Positions 59,394 through 64,000 of a stretch of DNA of 64,000 bases are shown in pieces; positions within the stretch are counted from its first letter, which is position 1, and each line of letters begins with the position of its first letter. This DNA comes from Candidatus Poribacteria bacterium. Lineage in GTDB: Bacteria > Poribacteria > WGA-4E > GCA-2687025. Position numbers and translations under genes: made by a program. The stretch lies in the NCBI GenBank assembly GCA_028818695.1, contig JAPPNK010000030.1, forward strand, positions 1-64,000. The letters are read 5' to 3'. The notes beneath the pieces were generated by a model. It was not told the origin of the DNA and did no database searches. It saw only the letters and a program-made list of their open reading frames with translations.

Positions 59394-60028
59394 CAGTCCG
59401 AATCGCCTCCAAAAACATCCCGCATCGCCGCCGACACATCTTCGTATCGATATCCGCGCCGCATGAGATACTGATACAACCGCCGCCGCGCCGTCTCTCT
59501 CGGCAGGTTTCGGTAAAGGCGCATCTGTTTCCGCGCTAGATTCAACGCCGCTTCCCGCTCATCCTCGTCGCTCACCGCCCGCAGCGTCCGCTCTATCGTC
59601 AGCTTGTCGATTCCCTTCTGGCGCAGCTCTCGGCGCAGCGCATACCGCCCCTTCGGCTTGGAGCGCAAACGGCTCTCCACAAACGCCTCCGCATACTCCT
59701 CATCCGAAATATACCCCAGCTCCTCAATCGCGGAGACAGCGCGCTCCACCGCCTCGGCGCTGTAACCCTTGCGCCGCAGCTTGTCGGTCAGCTCTTTTCG
59801 GCTAAAGAGGCGCGCGCGCAGCATGTCGAACCCGCTCGCCTTCGCGCGCGTCCACTCGTCCTCTTGGCGCAGCGCCTCAAGCTCCTCCTCGGTCAGGCGC
59901 GTTCCGACCGCAAGACGGCGCCGCGCGACCAGCGCCAGGTCCAGCGTGAACGCCTCGCCGTTGTCCAGCTGAATCTCGCGCCGGGACGATCTGCGCGGCA
60001 GATGGCGTATCTCCGCGATCATCCGCAT
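59393..60028 (-). CDS. recX: Regulatory protein RecX
   Basis: 211 residues. RecX binds RecA filaments and limits recombination. It has the three tandem helical repeats of the family: MLRARLFSRKELTDKLRRKG, then FVESRLRSKPKGRYALRREL and LYQYLMRRGYRYEDV; GYISDEEYAEAF is the core motif. A basic N-terminal beta part precedes (REIQLDNGEAFTLD), as in longer RecX forms. recA is not in the window. Ten-base overlap with cmk. Confidence 0.9.
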   Translation of the reverse strand: MRMIAEIRHLPRRSSRREIQLDNGEAFTLDLALVARRRLAVGTRLTEEELEALRQEDEWTRAKASGFDMLRARLFSRKELTDKLRRKGYSAEAVERAVSAIEELGYISDEEYAEAFVESRLRSKPKGRYALRRELRQKGIDKLTIERTLRAVSDEDEREAALNLARKQMRLYRNLPRETARRRLYQYLMRRGYRYEDVSAAMRDVFGGDSD

Positions 60029-60690
60029 GCCGCCAACTCCTTCACCCGCGCCACCACCGCCTCCGCCGCCTGCTCTATCGTGAGCGGAGTCGTGTCGATC
60101 ACCATCGCGTCCGGCGCGATCTGCAACGGGCTGTGCTTGCGCGTTCTGTCTTGCCTGTCCCGCTTGCGTATCTCCCGTTCAATCGCCGCCAGCGAGACCG
60201 CTTCGCCCGCCTCGGCGAGCTCCTTGTGCCGCCTCCGCGCCCGCTCTTCGATGCTCGCGTCCAGATAAAACTTCGCCTGCGCATACGGAAACACAACCGT
60301 TGTCACATCGCGCCCCTCTACGACCACATTCCCCTCCGCGGCGATTTTGCGCTGCTGCGCCGTCATCGCCCTCCGCACGGACGGATGGACAGCCGCTTCC
60401 GCCGCCGCCTCCGTCACGGCGCTCGTGTACAGCTCGCCGCTCACATCCTCGCCGTTCAACAGAACCGCCCCGCCATGTCCAAAACGCATATCGGAACTTT
60501 CAGCCAAAGCGGTCAGACTCGCTTCGTCGTCCAACGCCGCCCGCCGCCGAAGCGCCAGCAGCCCAACGCAGCGGTACAGCGCGCCGCTGTTGAGATGCGT
60601 ATAGCCCAAAAGAGACGCCGAAAGACGCGCCACCGAGCTTTTTCCCGACCCCGCCGGCCCGTCGATGGCGGCGATCATATGTTGACGCAT
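60019..60690 (-). CDS. cmk: Cytidylate kinase
   Basis: 223 residues. It phosphorylates CMP and dCMP with ATP. P-loop DGPAGSGKSSVARL (residues 9-22), LNSGALYRCVGLLALRR, VEGRDVTTVVFPYAQAKFYL (the usual GRDIGTVVFP, here with Val-Thr), and RKHSPLQIAPDAMVIDT near the lid. Complete length. aroA next to cmk is a common gene order in many phyla. Confidence 0.93.
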   Translation of the reverse strand: MRQHMIAAIDGPAGSGKSSVARLSASLLGYTHLNSGALYRCVGLLALRRRAALDDEASLTALAESSDMRFGHGGAVLLNGEDVSGELYTSAVTEAAAEAAVHPSVRRAMTAQQRKIAAEGNVVVEGRDVTTVVFPYAQAKFYLDASIEERARRRHKELAEAGEAVSLAAIEREIRKRDRQDRTRKHSPLQIAPDAMVIDTTPLTIEQAAEAVVARVKELAACG

Positions 60691-60729
60691 GCTCCGCAGC
60701 TCCTCTTCTACTTTACACGCCGCGCCGAC

Positions 60730-62013
60730 TCATGACAAACTCTCCAGAAGTTCCCAGAAGCCAGGAAAGGAGGTGTCGACGCAGCCGACATTCTGAATCG
60801 TCGTTGGGCGGCGCGCCAAGAGGCCGGCGACCGCCTCTGTCATCGCCATGCGGTGGTCGCCTTGGCTGGAGCAGACCCCGCCTTGAATCTCCTGCGGTCC
60901 TTCGATGACGAACCCGTCCGCCCGCTCCTCCGCCTGAACGCCGAGTTTTCCAAGCTCTTCAACAATCGCGGAGATTCGGTCCGACTCCTTGACGCGTAGC
61001 TCGGACGCCTCGCGCACAACCGTGCGCCCCTCCGCTTGGGACGCGCACAGCGCCAGTATCGGCATCTCATCGATCATGCGGACGACGATGTCTCCGCCGA
61101 ATTCGGCGCCGCGCAGCGCTCCAGAACGCGCGCGGATGTCCGCCGTCGGCTCAAATTCTTCCATTCGCTCGTTTTCAATTGCTATGTCGGCTCCCATCCG
61201 TTGAAGCGCTTCTAAAAATCCTGTCCGCGTCGGGTTGACGCCCACATTTACAACTGCGATCTCGGCGTCGTCCATCAGTACGCCCGCGGCGATCAAGAAG
61301 GCGGCTGAAGAGAGATCTGCGGGGATGCGCATATCCCGCGCTTGAAGGTCGGCGCCCGGACATATCGCCGCGGTCAACCCGTCCCGCTCCAGGTCGGCTC
61401 CCATGGCGGACAGCATCCGCTCCGTGTGATCGCGCGACAGATGCGGCTCCGATGTGGAGACGGGCGAGTCGGCGTACAGCCCGGCAATCAGTACGGCGCT
61501 TTTCACCTGCGCGCTCGCAACGGGGGAGATATAACGCATCCCGCGCAGCTGTCCGCCGCGTATGCGCAGGGGAGCGCGGTTGCCGTTTTCCGCCCCGTTC
61601 ACCTGCGCGCCCATCCGCCGAAGCGGCTCCACAATGCGCCCCATCGGCCGTCGGCGTATCGATTCGTCGCCTGTGAGCGTCGTTTCAAACGGCTGCCCGG
61701 CGCACAAGCCCGACAGGAGCCGTATGCCCGTCCCGGAGTTGCCGACATCGATCGAGCGGGCGGGCGGCTTGAAACCGCGCAAGCCGACGCCCCGTATCTT
61801 GACCGCTTCGCCCTCTGTTTCAATCGGAACTGCCATCGCTTGGAGCGCTTTGAGCGTGTTGAGGCAGTCGGCGCTGTTGAGAAAGCCTGTCAAGCGGGCG
61901 GAACCCTCCGCGGCGGCGTTCAAAATTGCCGCTCTGTGCGAGATCGACTTGTCGCCGGGCGCCTGAATGACAGCGCGCGTCCTTCGCAGCGGCATGACCG
62001 TTTTATTGATCAT
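60730..62013 (-). CDS. aroA: 3-phosphoshikimate 1-carboxyvinyltransferase (EPSP synthase)
   Basis: 427 residues from the ATG at 62013, which overlaps tyrA by 11 bases; the frame is open to 62085. Sixth step of the shikimate pathway. Motifs: PGDKSISHRAAILNA (substrate lysine and serines), DVGNSGTGIRLLSGL, SVASAQVKSA-like region (VASAQVKSAVLIAGLYAD), LRVKESDRISAI and GDHRMAMTEAVAGLLA. Length and motifs are those of a full enzyme. The start has a weak ribosome site, suggesting coupling with tyrA. Confidence 0.95.
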   Translation of the reverse strand: MINKTVMPLRRTRAVIQAPGDKSISHRAAILNAAAEGSARLTGFLNSADCLNTLKALQAMAVPIETEGEAVKIRGVGLRGFKPPARSIDVGNSGTGIRLLSGLCAGQPFETTLTGDESIRRRPMGRIVEPLRRMGAQVNGAENGNRAPLRIRGGQLRGMRYISPVASAQVKSAVLIAGLYADSPVSTSEPHLSRDHTERMLSAMGADLERDGLTAAICPGADLQARDMRIPADLSSAAFLIAAGVLMDDAEIAVVNVGVNPTRTGFLEALQRMGADIAIENERMEEFEPTADIRARSGALRGAEFGGDIVVRMIDEMPILALCASQAEGRTVVREASELRVKESDRISAIVEELGKLGVQAEERADGFVIEGPQEIQGGVCSSQGDHRMAMTEAVAGLLARRPTTIQNVGCVDTSFPGFWELLESLS

Positions 62014-62914
62014 GGCGCGCCCGCCGCGCTTCGTCCAGCCGCTTGTGTATTTCGCGCCCGTTTCCTTCGGCGAGAGCGTCCGCAAAGGCGGTCAGTTCCT
62101 TCGCATACCGCCGTAGGAGCTTCTCGACCGGCTTCGCGTTCATCCGCAGGATCGGCTCCCACAGGTCGGCGGAGCCTTGCGCGATGCGCGTTGTGTCTAA
62201 GTAACCGCCGCCGGCGAACGCGGTTGCGCGCAGTCCGTTTTCGGACGCCGCCCCGATCACCGACGCCAGAACCGCCGCCGCCGCATGCGGCAGATGGCTC
62301 GACGCCGCCAGCAGCGCGTCATGCGTTTCAGGGGAGATCTCAATGACGCGCATTCCAGCCAGCTCCCACATCTGCCGAACAAGCGCAACCGCTGCGGGGC
62401 GCGTTTCGGATGTCGGCGTCAGGACGCAGACGCGCCCGTCAAACAGCTCCGCTTCCGCGGCGCCGGCGCCGGTCCGGTGCGATCCCGCAATCGGATGCCC
62501 GCCGACAAAGTTTCCCCTTGAAACGGCGGACTGGCATGCGCAGACGATGGACGCCTTGACGCTTCCGACATCGGTGAACACAGCCGTTTCAGGGGCATGC
62601 TCACTGAGGCGGCGTATCGAGTCGCTGATGAGATGAACGGGCGCGCCTGAGACGACCATGTCCGCGCCGTCTAGCGCCGGCGCCGCCTCCGTTTCCAACA
62701 CATATCTGTCGATAGCCCCCTTCGCCTTGGCGATTTCCAGCGTCTCCGCCCTGCGCCCGATGCCGACCGTCTCGCCCAAAAAACCGGCGCGCCGCAGAGC
62801 CAGCCCCAGCGATCCGTTGATCAAACCGACCGCGTAGAGCGCGATCTTGCCGACCCGATCATTGAACGGCGTCTCAAACGCATCCGAGGAGGGCGCCTTA
62901 GCGGATTGACGCAT
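62003..62914 (-). CDS. tyrA: Prephenate dehydrogenase
   Basis: 303 residues from the ATG at 62914, overlapping hisC by 17 bases; TTG 62941 is also in frame. It oxidises prephenate to 4-hydroxyphenylpyruvate in tyrosine synthesis. Motifs: GGHPIAGSHRTGAGAA, SPETHDALLAASSHLPHAAA, and FAGGGYLDTTRIAQGSADLW. The NAD-binding loop reads YAVGLINGSLGLALRR, so the first Gly of the usual GLGLIGGS is Ala-Val and an Asn replaces a Gly. No C-terminal ACT domain. Confidence 0.9.
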   Translation of the reverse strand: MRQSAKAPSSDAFETPFNDRVGKIALYAVGLINGSLGLALRRAGFLGETVGIGRRAETLEIAKAKGAIDRYVLETEAAPALDGADMVVSGAPVHLISDSIRRLSEHAPETAVFTDVGSVKASIVCACQSAVSRGNFVGGHPIAGSHRTGAGAAEAELFDGRVCVLTPTSETRPAAVALVRQMWELAGMRVIEISPETHDALLAASSHLPHAAAAVLASVIGAASENGLRATAFAGGGYLDTTRIAQGSADLWEPILRMNAKPVEKLLRRYAKELTAFADALAEGNGREIHKRLDEARRARHDQ

Positions 62915-63998
62915 CAGGTTCGCTCTTTGGAAGACGCTCAAACGACCGCGCCAGCGCCGTTGCCAGCAGCTCGTTTTGAGACGGCAAGCCGATTGTCGCG
63001 CGAATCGATTGCGGAAAATGGTATTCGCTCATCGGGCGCACAATCACCCCCTGCCGCATGAGGCTCTCCGCCAGCTCCTTCGACGGACGCCCCGTGTGCG
63101 CCAGGATGAAATTCGCTGCGGACGGCTCATACTGAACGCCCAGCTCGTCGAACGCGCGCGTCAAGTAGGCGAGACCCTTGCGGTTCACGGCGCGGCTGCG
63201 CTCCACATGCTCCGCGTCTTGAAGCGCCGCCCGCGCCGCCGCCTGCGCAATAATGTTCGCGTTGAACGGCTGCCGAACGCGGTTCATCCAGTCGATGATC
63301 TGCGGCGGAGCGACCGCATAACCGACGCGCAAGCCCGCCAGCCCGTACGCCTTTGAAAACGTGCGCGTTACGACAACGTTCCGCCCCTGCCGCAGATACT
63401 CCATCCCGTCGGGATAGTCCGGCTTCGTCTGCGCATACTCAAAATACGCCTCGTCCAGAACGACGATCGGACCTTCAGGGACCGCATCGAAGAACCTGTC
63501 CATCTGCCGCTTGTTGACATAGGTTCCGGTCGGATTGTTCGGATTGGCGATGAACGCGATTTTTGTCGTCGGCTTGATGAGCTCCGCAAGCGCTTCCATG
63601 TCGTTTGCCGCGTTTTGAAGCGGGGCTGTCGCCGCTTTGGCGTTAAAAATCTTGGCTAAAATTGGATACATCACAAACGACTGATCCGAAAAAACGATCT
63701 CATCGCCCGGACTTAAAAACGTCTCCGCCAGTATCTGCAGGGCGTCGCATGAGCCGTTCCCGATCAAAAGATGATTCGGCTCTACATTCAGGCGCGCCGC
63801 CAGATCGTTTTTGAGATAGTAAGCGTTTCCGTCGGGATACATATGCGCTTCCCGCGCCGCCTCTACCATTGCCGCCTGCGCCGCCTTCGGCGGACCGAGC
63901 GGGTTCTCGTTCGATGCCAGCTTGACAATCTGTTCAATGCCGTAGCCGCGCTTCACCTCTTCAACGGGCTTGCCGCCCTCATACGCGCGTATCGACAT
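62898..63998 (-). CDS. hisC: Histidinol-phosphate/aromatic aminotransferase, possibly N-terminally partial
   Basis: 366 residues if it starts at the ATG at 63998, two bases from the window edge. The first residues (SIRAYEGGKPVEEVKRGYG) match the region 10-15 residues into typical HisC proteins, so the true start may lie beyond the window. Class-I PLP aminotransferase: KLASNENPLGPP, IANPNNPTGT, VVLDEAYFEY, and the cofactor lysine in TRTFSKAYGLAGLRVGY. With tyrA, aroA downstream it may work mainly on 4-hydroxyphenylpyruvate or phenylpyruvate. Confidence 0.9.
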   Translation of the reverse strand: MSIRAYEGGKPVEEVKRGYGIEQIVKLASNENPLGPPKAAQAAMVEAAREAHMYPDGNAYYLKNDLAARLNVEPNHLLIGNGSCDALQILAETFLSPGDEIVFSDQSFVMYPILAKIFNAKAATAPLQNAANDMEALAELIKPTTKIAFIANPNNPTGTYVNKRQMDRFFDAVPEGPIVVLDEAYFEYAQTKPDYPDGMEYLRQGRNVVVTRTFSKAYGLAGLRVGYAVAPPQIIDWMNRVRQPFNANIIAQAAARAALQDAEHVERSRAVNRKGLAYLTRAFDELGVQYEPSAANFILAHTGRPSKELAESLMRQGVIVRPMSEYHFPQSIRATIGLPSQNELLATALARSFERLPKSEPDASIR

Positions 63999-64000
63999 GA

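Noticed and set aside
61342-62346. Long plus-strand frame opposite aroA and tyrA
   Set aside because: Arg/Pro-rich antisense shadow; both opposed genes are certain.
1-64000. tRNA, rRNA or prophage genes
   Set aside because: No cloverleaf-type sequence, ribosomal RNA stretch, integrase or phage structural gene could be recognised by reading; a tRNAscan-type search would settle the tRNA point.

Overview
The window reads as a chromosomal segment of a Gram-negative-type bacterium of the candidate phylum Poribacteria or a close relative. This is an inference, from the exact style of the FlgD-like tails (NYPNPFNPETWIPYQL), from a second recurring tail (SVDPxxKxxxxWxxLKxxR), from planctomycete-style DUF1549/DUF1553 and DUF1501 genes, and from many lipoproteins and secreted proteins. 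Genes are dense. Most transcription starts that can be guessed look like standard housekeeping sigma-factor promoters (TTGACA-17-TATAAT type), and about a dozen are listed. No tRNA, rRNA, CRISPR array or transposase gene was seen.

Layout. 1-2300: a SixA-like phosphatase and two tandem paralogous secreted proteins. 2400-14770: one long plus-strand operon with a DUF1549/DUF1553 cytochrome-like protein, two tandem secreted repeat (propeller-like) proteins, DUF1501, threonine synthase and two members of an unrecognised family. 14770-18730 (minus): DUF362 protein, a molybdopterin formate-dehydrogenase-like enzyme and FdhD. 19000-25150: lipoproteins, an NHL-repeat protein, secreted M28 and M6 peptidases, and an IPT/LysM lipoprotein. 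25185-28320: a GAF-GAF histidine kinase and an NtrC-type regulator. 28485-35890: four paralogous ECF sigma factors, each fused to a membrane segment and a C-terminal domain, plus a free-standing copy of the membrane/sensor part and a compact promoter-to-terminator unit. 35944-45400 (minus): a ten-gene run built around DUF350, DUF4178, a membrane spermidine-synthase-like protein, DUF2617-like, PspA and a flavin oxidase, ending in M20 deacylase and sialidase-like genes. 45444-48012 (minus): two secreted two-repeat proteins. 48376-51785: a PPi-type phosphofructokinase and RecD2. 51985-52848: an OmpA-family lipoprotein. 52897-55097 (minus): a TIM-barrel-like protein and a Gfo/Idh/MocA oxidoreductase. 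55538-57158: a small envelope operon ending in a BatD/DUF4381-like protein. 57168-58529 (minus): a beta/gamma-crystallin protein. 58756-58914 (minus): a 52-codon Cys/Asp-rich small gene. 59091-63998 (minus): small membrane protein, recX, cmk, aroA, tyrA, hisC.

The most unusual features are: (i) the membrane-tethered sigma array, with a shared upstream motif at almost fixed distance from each start, a swapped (DnaJ-C-like) output domain in the first copy and a detached sensor copy; (ii) the Cys/Asp-rich 52-residue peptide; (iii) the short C-terminal tail shared by two unrelated secreted families; (iv) the DUF350/DUF4178/polyamine-synthase/PspA operon; and (v) a mobile-looking intergenic repeat with terminal inverted repeats.
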